Counted from the first letter of the stretch, positions 43,766-53,111 are shown. The stretch is 64,000 nt of DNA from Polaribacter aestuariivivens (GCF_005885675.1 NZ_VANR01000008.1:721-64720), one strand, 5' to 3'. Notes: generated from the sequence alone by a model not told the origin. Made by a program: numbers and translations.

Positions 43766-44533
43766 TTGATTTTAGATACATTTTTACAATTCTGGCATAT
43801 TGCAATTTTATTTTTTTTTGTTGCAATATTATACTCTTCTGTAGGTTTTGGTGGTGGCTCTAGTTACTTAGCAATTTTAGCATTAACTAGTATTGTATTT
43901 ACACAAATTAGAGCCACAGCATTGTTATGTAATATTGTTGTGGTTTTAGGGAATATATTATTGTTTTATCGTCAAAATAAAATTGATTTAAAAAAAATAA
44001 GTCCACTTGTTTTGTTAAGTGTTCCAATGGCTTACTTGGGTGGATATTTAAAAATAAGTCAACAGTTTTTCTTTATTTTGTTGGGTTTTACACTACTTTT
44101 TGCAGCTATAACTATGTGGATTTCCAAAAAAATAATTGCTGATGAATTTGACGTTAAAAAAACAAGTTTTTTAAAAAATACAACTTTTGGCGGCTTTATT
44201 GGTTTTATTTCTGGAATGGTTGGAATTGGAGGAGGAATTTTTTTAGCCCCTCTTTTGCATCTAACAAATTGGGATACTCCCAAAAAAATTGCTGCAACTG
44301 CCAGTTTTTTTATTTTAGTAAACTCTGTTTCTGGATTATTAGGACAGTATTCTAATGTTGATTTTTATATTGATTGGAATTTGACATTGATTTTATTAAT
44401 TGCCGTTTTTATTGGCGGGCAAATTGGTAGTAGAATTAGCAATTCTTATTTTACACCCATTCAATTAAAAAAAGCTACTGCCATATTAATAGCTTTTGTA
44501 AGTTTTCGAATTCTTTGGAAATATTTATTTTAG
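43766..44533 (+). CDS. TauE/SafE family membrane transporter
   Basis: 255 residues with seven to eight membrane segments. The family signatures SSVGFGGGSSYLAI (~25-38) and GMVGIGGGIFLAP (~150-162) are both present. Members export sulfite, sulfoacetate or other small anions. The start is a TTG at 43766 (ILDTFLQFW follows); no ATG is available nearby, so the start is less certain than the frame. Confidence 0.85.
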   Translation: MILDTFLQFWHIAILFFFVAILYSSVGFGGGSSYLAILALTSIVFTQIRATALLCNIVVVLGNILLFYRQNKIDLKKISPLVLLSVPMAYLGGYLKISQQFFFILLGFTLLFAAITMWISKKIIADEFDVKKTSFLKNTTFGGFIGFISGMVGIGGGIFLAPLLHLTNWDTPKKIAATASFFILVNSVSGLLGQYSNVDFYIDWNLTLILLIAVFIGGQIGSRISNSYFTPIQLKKATAILIAFVSFRILWKYLF

Positions 44534-44587
44534 TTTTTAACTAAACTTCAACTTTTTGTTTTAAAAAAAAATTATCGCAACAAATAA

Positions 44588-44618
44588 TTGTGTATGTATC
44601 GCATTCCAAATATATTTG
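44588..44618 (+). promoter_or_regulatory. Promoter of the TerC-family gene (TTG-N20-TATATTTG)
   Basis: TTG at 44588-44590 and TATATTTG at 44611-44618 with 20 bp between them fit the Bacteroidota consensus well. The ATG is 31 bp downstream. Confidence 0.6.
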
Positions 44619-44649
44619 AAACTCATTAACCAATATAAAAAACAATAGA

Positions 44650-45456
44650 ATGTTAGAAGTAATTTTTACATTAATAATGTTAATTTTATTACAAGCTGTA
44701 CTAGGCTTTGATAATTTATTATACATTTCTTTAGAATCTAAAAAAGCACCTTTAGAAGATCAAAAAAAGGTGCGAAAAAAAGGAATTTTAATCGCAATCA
44801 TATTAAGAATTGTACTTTTATTTTTATTGGTTTCTATTATAGATTATTTTCAAGAACCTTTTTATTTCTTATCTGGAGAAATAACAGATGTTTTAAAATT
44901 TGCTTTTAATGGCCATAGCATTATTGTTTTACTTGGTGGTGGTTTTATTATTTACACAGCTATTAAAGAGATTTGGCATATGATTTCTACAAAAGGACTT
45001 GAAGTGTCTGAAATGGCTACAGAAAAAAGAACAAAATCATCTAATGCAGTTATTTTTAGTATTGTTTTAATGAATTTGGTTTTTTCTTTTGATTCTATTT
45101 TAGCTGCAATTGGTTTAACTAGTGAAATTGAAAATGATACAACCGCATTTATAGTAATGGCAATAGCTATTGTAATTAGTGGTTTATTAATGTTAATAAT
45201 GGCTGATAGAATTTCTGTTTTTTTATCTAAAAATAGAATGTACGAAGTACTAGGTTTATTTATTCTTTTTATTGTGGGTATAATGTTAGTTACAGAAGGT
45301 GGCCATTTAGCACATATTAAAATTTTTGGAGAAGAAATTGTACCAATGAGTAAAACAACGTTTTACTTTGTTATAGCTATTTTAGTTATAGTTGATATTG
45401 TACAAGGTAGGTATCAAAAAAAGTTACTTACAGAAAAAGAAGTATCTGCAAAATAA
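44650..45456 (+). CDS. TerC family integral membrane protein
   Basis: 268 residues, about seven to eight membrane segments. LLQAVLGFDNLLYISLES (~14-31) and NLVFSFDSILAAIGL (~140-154) carry the paired Asp residues typical of TerC-like metal-ion exporters. It has its own promoter and terminator and so is monocistronic. Family members are linked to tellurite resistance or manganese export; the real substrate here is not shown. Confidence 0.88.
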   Translation: MLEVIFTLIMLILLQAVLGFDNLLYISLESKKAPLEDQKKVRKKGILIAIILRIVLLFLLVSIIDYFQEPFYFLSGEITDVLKFAFNGHSIIVLLGGGFIIYTAIKEIWHMISTKGLEVSEMATEKRTKSSNAVIFSIVLMNLVFSFDSILAAIGLTSEIENDTTAFIVMAIAIVISGLLMLIMADRISVFLSKNRMYEVLGLFILFIVGIMLVTEGGHLAHIKIFGEEIVPMSKTTFYFVIAILVIVDIVQGRYQKKLLTEKEVSAK

Positions 45457-45484
45457 ATAAACAATTTTAGCAATTTAGATAAAA

Positions 45485-45518
45485 AATAATTTCAAGAATT
45501 TTGAGATTATTTTTTTTG
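45485..45518 (+). terminator. Rho-independent terminator of the TerC-family gene
   Basis: AATAATTTCAA pairs with TTGAGATTATT (one U-G pair) around five bases and is followed by a T-run of eight. It lies 28 bp after the stop codon. Confidence 0.8.
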
Positions 45519-45565
45519 TTTAATAATTTTAACATTTTATTAAACAAAATAAGCGATATATGTAT

Positions 45566-45573
45566 TATATTTG
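45566..45573 (+). promoter_or_regulatory. -7 box TATATTTG of a candidate small-RNA gene
   Basis: A perfect TAnnTTTG match after the TerC terminator, with no coding start downstream before a second terminator. No clear -33 TTG is seen. Confidence 0.45.
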
Positions 45574-45579
45574 TAGTGT

Positions 45580-45701
45580 AAAGAATAAATTATCAGCAGC
45601 TGTCTTCTAGCTGTAAATGTTTACCGATGTAAATTGTTTTAAATAAGAAGTTTTTGGTTGATTGATAAAGTCGTTATATTTTTATATAGCGACTTTTTTT
45701 T
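45580..45701 (+). ncRNA. Candidate orphan small RNA (~120 nt)
   Basis: Between a promoter box (45566-45573) and a strong terminator there is no credible reading frame on the plus strand. The transcript would hold a hairpin CAGCT/AGCTG (45597-45613) and two mutually exclusive stems that share TTTAC (45620-45624): GTAA/TTAC, or TTTAC-CGAT-GTAAA (45620-45633). I do not recognise the family; 6S-Flavo RNA or a local sRNA are possibilities. A nine-codon frame, ATG at 45618, is probably chance. Confidence 0.45.
45667..45701 (+). terminator. Strong rho-independent terminator of the candidate small RNA
   Basis: AGTCGTTATAT pairs with ATATAGCGACT (one G-U pair) with a three- to four-base loop, followed by eight T. 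It touches the end of the minus-strand gene at 45700, so it may also serve that gene. Confidence 0.85.
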
Positions 45702-46068
45702 ATGCCATTTCAAGAAGGCTATCTTTTACTCTTTGAGAAATTATTTGTAAAATTCTTCTATTAATTTCTGATGAATTTTTCGTATAAAAATTAAACTCAT
45801 CCTCTGAAAAATGACCAATTATAAAGCCTAAATTGATGTTTTTATAATTATTATCCGTTTTAAAAATATTTGCAATTTTGCTTTTCTTTTTTTGATCTGT
45901 AAGCTCTAAAAAAACAACTTTTCTTTTTTGTAAATAATTTTTAAAAGCACTAATTAATAGGTCATGTTGCATTTTAATAACAGGACGTAAAGTTTTGTTT
46001 TGAAAAATTTCCATTTCTGTCATTTTTTCGTTCACTACATTGTTTATTACAGGTCTTTTATTCATCAT
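45700..46068 (-). CDS. Small conserved flavobacterial protein (sometimes labelled glyoxalase)
   Basis: 122 residues, no signal peptide. The central IKMQHDLLISAFKNYLQKRK and IIGHFSEDEFNFYTKNSSEINRR are typical of a flavobacterial family that databases often label glyoxalase. I see none of the metal ligands or beta-alpha-beta-beta-beta units of true glyoxalases, so the label looks unsupported. Its start overlaps the end of the upstream gene by 11 bp, so the two are probably coupled. Function unknown. Confidence 0.65.
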   Translation of the reverse strand: MMNKRPVINNVVNEKMTEMEIFQNKTLRPVIKMQHDLLISAFKNYLQKRKVVFLELTDQKKKSKIANIFKTDNNYKNINLGFIIGHFSEDEFNFYTKNSSEINRRILQIISQRVKDSLLEMA

Positions 46069-46543
46069 TTTCTAATAAATCATTTATTTGTATTTGAAAA
46101 TCGTATTGTAAATCTTCATGTAGTTTTTCCATCGCTTTTTTTGCCATTCGTAACTGTGTATCAAAAATATTTTGCAAACGTGTACTTCTTTTTATTGATG
46201 GCCTAAATTCTTTCAATTTTTTACAGAAATACAGTAATAATTCTGCTTCGGTTTCTTTCTTTTTAGAATAACGAATGTGTTTTTTTATAGACGATAATAT
46301 TTTACGCATACTTTTTCTAATGTAATAAAAGCTATTGGTGTTTATTTCACGAAACTGTTCGTCTATTTCTTCTTTTATTGTTTGTATGTAATTTTCTTCG
46401 TCATGAGATTCAAACAACAAATAGGTAAGTAATTCTTTATTTTCTTTTTTAAATCTTGCCAAATGTAAACACAACTCTTTCAGCTCATTTGCAGATTTAT
46501 GAGTTAATTCATCTTTTAGTTGTTTTATAGTTACCGCTTTCAT
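46058..46543 (-). CDS. Conserved flavobacterial protein, all-helical, unknown function
   Basis: 161 residues from the ATG at 46543 (MKAVTIKQLKDELTHKSANE). A longer frame from a TTG at 46561 starts inside the fabV terminator and was rejected. It is helical, rich in Lys/Glu, with SIKKHIRYSKKKETEAELLL mid-way, and has no signal peptide. It overlaps the next gene by 11 bp (46058-46068). No function is known to me. Confidence 0.7.
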   Translation of the reverse strand: MKAVTIKQLKDELTHKSANELKELCLHLARFKKENKELLTYLLFESHDEENYIQTIKEEIDEQFREINTNSFYYIRKSMRKILSSIKKHIRYSKKKETEAELLLYFCKKLKEFRPSIKRSTRLQNIFDTQLRMAKKAMEKLHEDLQYDFQIQINDLLENDE

Positions 46544-46544
46544 A

Positions 46545-46586
46545 AAATAAAAAAGTCTCAAAAATTTAAATAATCTTTGAGACTTT
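46545..46586 (-). terminator. Rho-independent terminator after fabV
   Basis: AAAGTCTCAAA (46552-46562) pairs with TTTGAGACTTT (46576-46586). On the minus strand a T-rich run follows. It separates purC-fabV from the two small genes downstream. Confidence 0.85.
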
Positions 46587-46600
46587 AGTTTTGTTGCTAT

Positions 46601-47791
46601 TTATTTTTCGCTAGGTATTGTAACCATTTCATTTACATCTTTATCATAATTTACACCTGGAACTTTAAAACCAAAAAGGTTATAAAAATCGTTGCTGTAA
46701 CCTTCTAAGTCTCCAATTTCATTTAAATTTTCTGTAGTTGCGTTTTCCCAAAGGGAAATTACTTCCTCTTGAACATCGTCATACATTTCCCAATCGTCAA
46801 TTCTAATTCTTCCTTTTTCATCTAAAGGAACTTCACCATCAGTAAACAATCTTTCACTATACAAACGTTGAATTTGTTCAATACAACCTTCGTGAATTCC
46901 TTTTTCTTTCATTACTTTATAAAGTAGAGAAATGTATAATGGAATTACAGGTATTGCAGAACTTGCTTGTGTAACTAAAGCTTTGTTTACAGAAACATAG
47001 GCTTTACCTGCTATTGATTTTAAATCGTCTGTAATTTCAAAAGCGGTTGCTTCTAAATGGTCTTTTGCTGCACCAATAGTTCCGTTTCTATAAACTGGTT
47101 TGGTTACTTCTGGACCAATGTAAGAATATGCAACTGTAGTTGCTCCTTCAGATAGTAAGTTTTCTGATTTTAAAGAGTCCATCCACATTTTCCAATCTTC
47201 ACCACCCATAACTGTAATTGTGTTTTCAATATCACCACCTTCAGCAGGATTTATAGATATTTCTGATACATTACCTGTGTGAAAATCTACTGTTTTGTTG
47301 GTAAAAACTTCGCCAATTGGTTTTAATACAGATTTAAAGCGTTTTCCAGTTTCTGGGTGAGTTCTTACTGGTGAAGCTAAACTATATATTACCAAATCTA
47401 CTTGACCTAAATCTTCTTTTATTAAATTGATTACTTGTTCTTTTATTTCGTTTGAAAAAGCATCACCATTAATGCTTTTAGCATACAAACCTTCTTTATG
47501 AGCGTGTTTTTCAAAAGCTGCTGTATTGTAGTAACCTGGTGAAGCTGGTCTTCCTTCAGTTGCTGGTTTATCGAAAAAAACTCCTATTGTTGCAGCATCT
47601 GACCCAAATGCACTTGTAATTCTTGATGCCAATCCAAAACCTGTAGATGCACCAATTACCAATACTTTTTTTGGCCCTTCAATTTTTCCTTTTGATTTTA
47701 CGTACTCTATTTGATTTATTACATTTTGCTCACAACCTGTTGGGTGTGCAGTTAAACAAATAAATCCTCTCGTTCTTGGTTCTATAATCAT
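46601..47791 (-). CDS. fabV: Enoyl-ACP/trans-2-enoyl-CoA reductase FabV
   Basis: 396 residues. The N-terminal MIIEPRTRGFICLTAHPTGC and KVLVIGASTGFGLASR (NADH-binding) match FabV, and the catalytic Tyr-x8-Lys motif is YRNGTIGAAK at about residue 236-245 in PVYRNGTIGAAKDHLE. It does the same reaction as FabI but belongs to a larger, unrelated-in-size branch of the short-chain dehydrogenases. It starts 11 bp after purC, apparently in one operon. It may serve as a second fatty-acid enoyl reductase or as an enoyl-CoA reductase. Confidence 0.93.
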   Translation of the reverse strand: MIIEPRTRGFICLTAHPTGCEQNVINQIEYVKSKGKIEGPKKVLVIGASTGFGLASRITSAFGSDAATIGVFFDKPATEGRPASPGYYNTAAFEKHAHKEGLYAKSINGDAFSNEIKEQVINLIKEDLGQVDLVIYSLASPVRTHPETGKRFKSVLKPIGEVFTNKTVDFHTGNVSEISINPAEGGDIENTITVMGGEDWKMWMDSLKSENLLSEGATTVAYSYIGPEVTKPVYRNGTIGAAKDHLEATAFEITDDLKSIAGKAYVSVNKALVTQASSAIPVIPLYISLLYKVMKEKGIHEGCIEQIQRLYSERLFTDGEVPLDEKGRIRIDDWEMYDDVQEEVISLWENATTENLNEIGDLEGYSNDFYNLFGFKVPGVNYDKDVNEMVTIPSEK

Positions 47792-47802
47792 TGTTGTTTG
47801 TT

Positions 47803-48750
47803 TTATTTTGATAAAAAGGAATTTACATTCTTTTCTATTCTATTTAATACATTTTCTGTAGAAGCTTTTACAAAAGTTTCTCCAGTAATTTGTTCGTATA
47901 ATTCTATATATCTATTTGAAATTTCTGTGATTTTAGCATCAGACATTTCTGGTATTTGTTGATTTTCTTTTCCTTGAAAGCCATTTTCAATCAACCATTG
48001 ACGCACAAATTCTTTTGAAAGTTGTTTTTGAGCTTCTCCTTTACTTTGCCTTTCTTGATAACCATCTGCATAAAAATATCTTGAAGAATCTGGTGTATGA
48101 ATTTCATCTATTAAAACTATTTTACCATCTTTTGTTTTTCCGAACTCGTATTTTGTATCTACTAAAATAAGGCCTCTTTTTTTGGCAATTTCTGTTCCTC
48201 TTTGAAATAATTTACGTGTATAATCTTCTAAAATTACATAATCTTCTTCGGAAACAATTTGTTTAGCTAAAATATCTTCACGAGAAATATCCTCATCATG
48301 TGCACCATTATCTGCTTTGGTTGATGGTGTTATGATTGGTGTTGGAAATTTATCATTTTCTTTTAAGCCTTCAGCCATTTGTACACCACAAAGTACTCTT
48401 TTGCCTAATTTATATTCTCTTGCTGCATGACCAGAAAGATAGCCTCTAATTACCATTTCTACTTTAAATGGTTCACATAAATGACCAACTGCCACATTTT
48501 CATCAGGATTTGCTATTAACCAATTTGGAACAACATCTGCTGTGTCATTCATCATTTTGGTAGCAATTTGGTTTAAAATTTGCCCTTTAAATGGTATTTG
48601 TCGTGGTAAAATAACATCGAAAGCTGAAAGTCTGTCTGTAGCAATCATCACTAAAAGTTCATCATTAATATTATAAACTTCTCTAACTTTACCTTTGTAA
48701 ACAGATTTTTGATTTGGAAACTGAAAGTTCGTTTCGTTAATAGTATTCAT
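47803..48750 (-). CDS. purC: Phosphoribosylaminoimidazole-succinocarboxamide synthase
   Basis: 315 residues, the longer (eukaryote/Bacteroidota-like) form of SAICAR synthetase in purine synthesis. [14 protein letters not shown] (ATP loop), [13 protein letters not shown] and [12 protein letters not shown] are diagnostic, and the late [20 protein letters not shown] and [12 protein letters not shown] form the active site. The ATG is 25 bp downstream of a TAnnTTTG box. Confidence 0.95.
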   Translation of the reverse strand: MNTINETNFQFPNQKSVYKGKVREVYNINDELLVMIATDRLSAFDVILPRQIPFKGQILNQIATKMMNDTADVVPNWLIANPDENVAVGHLCEPFKVEMVIRGYLSGHAAREYKLGKRVLCGVQMAEGLKENDKFPTPIITPSTKADNGAHDEDISREDILAKQIVSEEDYVILEDYTRKLFQRGTEIAKKRGLILVDTKYEFGKTKDGKIVLIDEIHTPDSSRYFYADGYQERQSKGEAQKQLSKEFVRQWLIENGFQGKENQQIPEMSDAKITEISNRYIELYEQITGETFVKASTENVLNRIEKNVNSFLSK

Positions 48751-48775
48751 TATAATTGTTGTGTTGTTGATAATG

Positions 48776-48783
48776 CAAAAGTA
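48776..48783 (-). promoter_or_regulatory. -7 box TACTTTTG of purC-fabV
   Basis: A match to TAnnTTTG on the minus strand, in the 48-bp gap between the surface-protein stop and the purC ATG. Confidence 0.45.
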
Positions 48784-48798
48784 AGTTTAAAATCTAAA

Positions 48799-51411
48799 TT
48801 ATTTTCTAATCAGTGAAAAATTGCCAAATAATACTTCGCCATTTTTACGAAGTACTTTAAACCAATAGTTAGATGATGATAGTAATTTTCCGTTTTCTGT
48901 TCCATCCCAAGTTTCTTTTCTAGTGTTTAACTGCTTGATTAGCCTACCAAATCTGTTGTAGATAAAAATTTGATAATCGTCTTCAGGAAAATTATTGAGT
49001 TGCCAAAAATCGTTTACTCCGTCTGAATTTGGTGAAAAGAAAACAGGATATGTTTTTACAAAAAACTTTTTTGTGAAAAATTCACAACCGTCTTTTCCTT
49101 TTACATAAATGGTTTGCTCACCTCCTTCTAAATCATTAAAAATATTTCTTTCTTGATAGTTAAAACCGTCTAAAGAATACAAATATTGTCTGGTAGAAAA
49201 AATTTTAACTTGTATAGAATTTTTTTTGTTAGAAAAATCTTTTATATCTAAAATTACATTTTTAATTTCTTGGTTTTCTAACCTTTTTACATCTACAAAA
49301 GAAGTTGCAATACCACAAGCCCCATTATCTATTGTGTAAGTATATCTTTCTGGTGTATCTATACTAGGATTGAAAAAAGCACTAACTTGGGTGTTATTTC
49401 TTGTCCAAACACCACCTGAATCTGGGTTTCCTTCTAAAATACTAAAAAGATCTATTGGGTTAGCAAACTCGCAAACAGTAATTTGTTTACTAACACCTGC
49501 GTTTGGCTTTTGATTTAATCTAATATTTATTGTTGCTTCTAAATCACCACAATTATCATCTGAAATAACATATTTATAAATACCTGGTGCATCTTTTTCT
49601 GGATTAAATATATTTGTCCCACTATTTAATTCTGGAACCCAAACACCTCCTGCAGATGGATTTCCATTTAAAGAAAAGAATAAATTTATAGGGCCTTGTT
49701 CAATACAAGAAAGAATTTCAGTATCTTCTCCTGCAGTTATTCTAGATAAAAAAGTAACTTCTATTTGAGCACTTTTAGAACCACACAAAGCATCTGTTTG
49801 TGTATAAGTATAAGTTCCAGGACTATCTGACTTAGGATCAAAAATACCTTCTCCTCCTTTTAATGCTGGGAACCAAACTCCACCAGGATCTGCTTTTTCT
49901 CCTAAAAGTGTAAATAAATCTATATTACCACTATTTGTACATAATTCTATAGCGTTATTTTCTCCAGGATTTGGTAACGTATCTTCTTGAAAGTCGAAAA
50001 TAGCATTCATATCTTTATCTGAAGGACTTTTATAACCAGAAACTTCATTTATTATTAAACCTCTGTTATTAACTTCGTCTGGTAAATCTCCTAAAACTCC
50101 ATCATTATTGGCGTCAGAAAAACCAGCTTCAATTACGTCTAAACAACCATCATTATCGCTATCTAAGTCTTTAGAATCTGGGAAACCGTCTGAATCTGTG
50201 TCTAAATTACCATTTCCTTCTAAAGCATCTAAAATACCATCATTATCATCATCTTCATCTATAACGTTTGCAATACCATCATTATCAAAATCTGGGTTAC
50301 ATTTTTCTATAATTTGCGCTACATCAGAACATTCTGCTCCATTATTAGTAATGGCAACTACTCCATTAATTTCACCATTGTTTAACAAATTACACATCCA
50401 AGAACAATCTGACATTATTGTATTGTTTTGTACCTCAAAATCAGCATCTACTAATAAAAAACTTCTAAAACCATTAACCGTTACAAGGTTACTATTGTTG
50501 CTTAAAATAAATTTATCTTCATCTCCAAAAAAATTAACCCCAACTGATTTAAGAAGATTAAAACCTATTATAGATGTTATGGATGTATTCTCTATTTTAA
50601 AACCAGCGCCTATAGTCTCTAAATTATCAAAAGCGGGAATTTCCTCAATTGATGATCCTTTAATTTCAAAAAAACGATTGATTCTTTCTAATGATAAAAA
50701 ACCAGAAATCTTATTTATATCTTCTATATTTAAGTCATTTCCAATAAATCTTAACTGTTCTAAACCATTAAATGAAGTCATTTTTGGAATTGATGTAAAA
50801 TTTAAATCATTTCCAATTGAAGTTAAACTACTAAAAGGTGGTATATAAGTTAGTTCTGAATTTAAACTAATATTTAATTGACCCTGAATATTTTCTAAAT
50901 CACCAAATCCATTAATCTCTTTCAAAGAGTCGCTGTAACCAATCTCAACATCATTAGTAACTCTTTTTAAACCATTAAAAGCGTTTATTTTTTCTAAATT
51001 TGTATTGAGCGCAATAACAATACCTCCTACCAATCCTAATTTATTAAAATCTGATATTTCTAATAAATTAACAGAACTTGTAATTTCTAAATTTCCGCTA
51101 ACTTCATTTAAATTCTCAAAATCTTCTAATATGGGCACATCAATAGAAATAATTAAATCTCCTCTAACTTTCTCTATAAAACTTAAACCAGAAATATCTG
51201 TTATTGGTGTTGCTAAGACGCCCGTAAAAGTATCTGGCACTAAAGATGTTACTATCACCAAATCTCCATTAAGTACTTTACAATTACTATAATCTCTAAC
51301 AAAATCGTCTACATTTTCTTGAGATCTAAGCGCAATTTCTCCAGCTGGTGGACATTGTGAATATCCCCAAAAAAAAGATAATACGAAAAATAAAGACATT
51401 ATATTTTTCAT
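48799..51411 (-). CDS. Surface protein with L-domain-like repeats, TSP3 motifs and a type B T9SS sorting domain
   Basis: 870 residues, signal peptide cut near YSQ-C (~19). Residues ~35-355 hold repeated strands (DISGLSFIEKVRGDLIIS, EEIPAFDNLETIG) like receptor-L/leucine-repeat solenoids. Residues ~370-440 carry thrombospondin-3 calcium motifs (DFDNDGIANVIDEDDDNDGI). Three ~80-residue repeats (PNAGVSK..., each with GGVW and PGxYxY) follow at ~490-710. The end, VFFSPNSDGVNDFWQL ... FGRLIKQL ... GNFSLIRK (~785-870), is a gliding-motility-associated (type B) sorting domain. It is probably an adhesin; the role is inferred. Confidence 0.87.
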   Translation of the reverse strand: MKNIMSLFFVLSFFWGYSQCPPAGEIALRSQENVDDFVRDYSNCKVLNGDLVIVTSLVPDTFTGVLATPITDISGLSFIEKVRGDLIISIDVPILEDFENLNEVSGNLEITSSVNLLEISDFNKLGLVGGIVIALNTNLEKINAFNGLKRVTNDVEIGYSDSLKEINGFGDLENIQGQLNISLNSELTYIPPFSSLTSIGNDLNFTSIPKMTSFNGLEQLRFIGNDLNIEDINKISGFLSLERINRFFEIKGSSIEEIPAFDNLETIGAGFKIENTSITSIIGFNLLKSVGVNFFGDEDKFILSNNSNLVTVNGFRSFLLVDADFEVQNNTIMSDCSWMCNLLNNGEINGVVAITNNGAECSDVAQIIEKCNPDFDNDGIANVIDEDDDNDGILDALEGNGNLDTDSDGFPDSKDLDSDNDGCLDVIEAGFSDANNDGVLGDLPDEVNNRGLIINEVSGYKSPSDKDMNAIFDFQEDTLPNPGENNAIELCTNSGNIDLFTLLGEKADPGGVWFPALKGGEGIFDPKSDSPGTYTYTQTDALCGSKSAQIEVTFLSRITAGEDTEILSCIEQGPINLFFSLNGNPSAGGVWVPELNSGTNIFNPEKDAPGIYKYVISDDNCGDLEATINIRLNQKPNAGVSKQITVCEFANPIDLFSILEGNPDSGGVWTRNNTQVSAFFNPSIDTPERYTYTIDNGACGIATSFVDVKRLENQEIKNVILDIKDFSNKKNSIQVKIFSTRQYLYSLDGFNYQERNIFNDLEGGEQTIYVKGKDGCEFFTKKFFVKTYPVFFSPNSDGVNDFWQLNNFPEDDYQIFIYNRFGRLIKQLNTRKETWDGTENGKLLSSSNYWFKVLRKNGEVLFGNFSLIRK

Positions 51412-51469
51412 CTAAACAAAAATACAGAATGAAAATTGAAAATTGATTTAAGAATTCTTAAAGTTTTAC

Positions 51470-52090
51470 TTATTTTCTTTCTTTTTTAATTCGCTTTATC
51501 TGTTTTAAATTATCGGTAATTGGTGTGGCTGTAATTTCTGTTTCTCCAGGTATAAAATAAAAAAAATATGCTGAATTTTGTCCTATTTTTCTAACATTCA
51601 ATTGCTCATTATCTTTAAAAACTAATGTATAATTTGGTGTAATAGTTTTGGTTTGAAATTTATGTTTCATACCAATTCCCATACCCGTTCTCATAGAAAC
51701 AAATAGTAAAAAAAAGATAAACATTAATCCTGGAATTTGATTTTTTCTGTTTTTTAACTTTTCATATTTTTTATCCCATTTTTCTATATTGTATATTTTT
51801 TTATACCATTTTTTAACTTTTAAATAAGCATACACTTTGAACATCCAATTAGAAAAATACATATGCATTACCCAAAACATAAACGCAAGGAAAATAGATA
51901 TTTTCCAGTTATTAGTTAGTAAGCTAATTGGAGAAATTAAAGCATCTAAAATGGTTGTATAATTTAAATATGAAACGCCAAATATTCCATAAAAAATAGC
52001 ATCACTAACAATTCCTAATATAATTAAATACAAATAACCAATATAAAAGTAGTCTTGTAAACCTAGTTTATCCTTTTCAATATTTATCAT
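51470..52090 (-). CDS. Multi-pass membrane protein of unknown function
   Basis: 206 residues with four likely membrane segments (~17-38, ~43-60, ~64-85, ~122-140), then a ~65-residue soluble C-terminal part ending in a basic tail (KRIKKERK). I do not recognise a family. It overlaps the end of phoH by 4 bp (ATGA-type), so it is probably translated with it. Confidence 0.6.
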   Translation of the reverse strand: MINIEKDKLGLQDYFYIGYLYLIILGIVSDAIFYGIFGVSYLNYTTILDALISPISLLTNNWKISIFLAFMFWVMHMYFSNWMFKVYAYLKVKKWYKKIYNIEKWDKKYEKLKNRKNQIPGLMFIFFLLFVSMRTGMGIGMKHKFQTKTITPNYTLVFKDNEQLNVRKIGQNSAYFFYFIPGETEITATPITDNLKQIKRIKKERK

Positions 52091-53040
52091 TCTGTTTCAA
52101 TACTTTTATATGCGGTTATGATTTTTTTAACCAACCTATGTCTTACTACATCTTTATCATCTAAATACACTTGTGCAATACCTTCAATATCTTTTAGCGC
52201 TAATAAAGATTCCTTTAAACCTGAAACTTGTTTTCTTGGTAAATCTATTTGTCCAGGATCTCCTGTAATGATAAATTTTGCATTTTTACCCATTCTGGTT
52301 AAAAACATTTTCATTTGATTGTGTGTTGTATTTTGAGCTTCGTCTAAAATTACGAATGCATTGTCCAAAGTTCTACCACGCATAAATGCTAACGGCGCTA
52401 TTTGTATTACTCCTTTTTCTATATTAGATTCTAATCTTTCATGAGGAATCATATCTCTCAAAGCGTCATATAATGGCTGCATGTAAGGATCTAATTTTTC
52501 TTTTAAATCTCCAGGCAAAAAACCCAAATTCTCTCCAGATTCCACAGCTGGTCTTGTTAAAATTATACGTCTTACTTCTTTTTCTTTCAATGCTTTAACT
52601 GCTAACGCTACAGCTGTATACGTTTTACCTGTTCCAGCAGGACCAACTGCAAAAAGCATGTCGTTTTTTTCCATCAAAGCAACCATTTTACGCTGGTTTT
52701 CTGTTTGTGGTTTAATTAACCTTCCACTTACACCATGCACTAAAATATCCTTTGCGTTTTTTGCTGAAGTTGTTTTTTCTTCGTTTCCTGATGATGTTAA
52801 AATGCGCTCAATACTATTTTCATCTAATTTATTATATCTGTTATAGTATTTAATTAATCTTTCTAATCGTGTTTCAAAATCCTCTAAAATTTCTGGTTCT
52901 CCATAAATTTTTAATTTAGAACCTCTTGCAACAATTTTAATCTTAGGAAAGTATCTTTTTAATTGTTCTATTGTGCTATTATGCGCGCCAAAAAAGTCTT
53001 TTGGATTAATTTCCTCTAACTCAATAATTCGTTCGTTCAA
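52087..53040 (-). CDS. phoH: PhoH family ATPase
   Basis: 317 residues. An N-terminal KH-like region (~1-80) is followed by a RecA-like P-loop domain: Walker A VGPAGTGKTYTA (~135), the TRPAVESGENLGFLPGD segment, Walker B FVILDEAQNTT (~230) and TGDPGQIDLP. PhoH proteins are RNA-binding ATPases linked to stress and RNA quality control. It diverges from the DUF62 gene with 129 bp between. Confidence 0.92.
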   Translation of the reverse strand: MNERIIELEEINPKDFFGAHNSTIEQLKRYFPKIKIVARGSKLKIYGEPEILEDFETRLERLIKYYNRYNKLDENSIERILTSSGNEEKTTSAKNAKDILVHGVSGRLIKPQTENQRKMVALMEKNDMLFAVGPAGTGKTYTAVALAVKALKEKEVRRIILTRPAVESGENLGFLPGDLKEKLDPYMQPLYDALRDMIPHERLESNIEKGVIQIAPLAFMRGRTLDNAFVILDEAQNTTHNQMKMFLTRMGKNAKFIITGDPGQIDLPRKQVSGLKESLLALKDIEGIAQVYLDDKDVVRHRLVKKIITAYKSIETE

Positions 53041-53111
53041 ATGATTATTTTTTATAGATTGTTTATAATTTTATTTCAACTAAAAATAGCGAAATAAATT
53101 TCTAAAATGAT

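Noticed and set aside
46544..46561. Upstream TTG start of the 161-residue flavobacterial protein
   Set aside because: It lies inside the fabV terminator; ATG at 46543 starts the usual MKAVTIKQLKDEL segment.
50108..51292. Two plus-strand frames (246 and 95 residues) opposite the type B T9SS surface protein
   Set aside because: Low-complexity Ser/Lys/Leu shadows of the antisense repeats; no signal, motif or ribosome-binding context.
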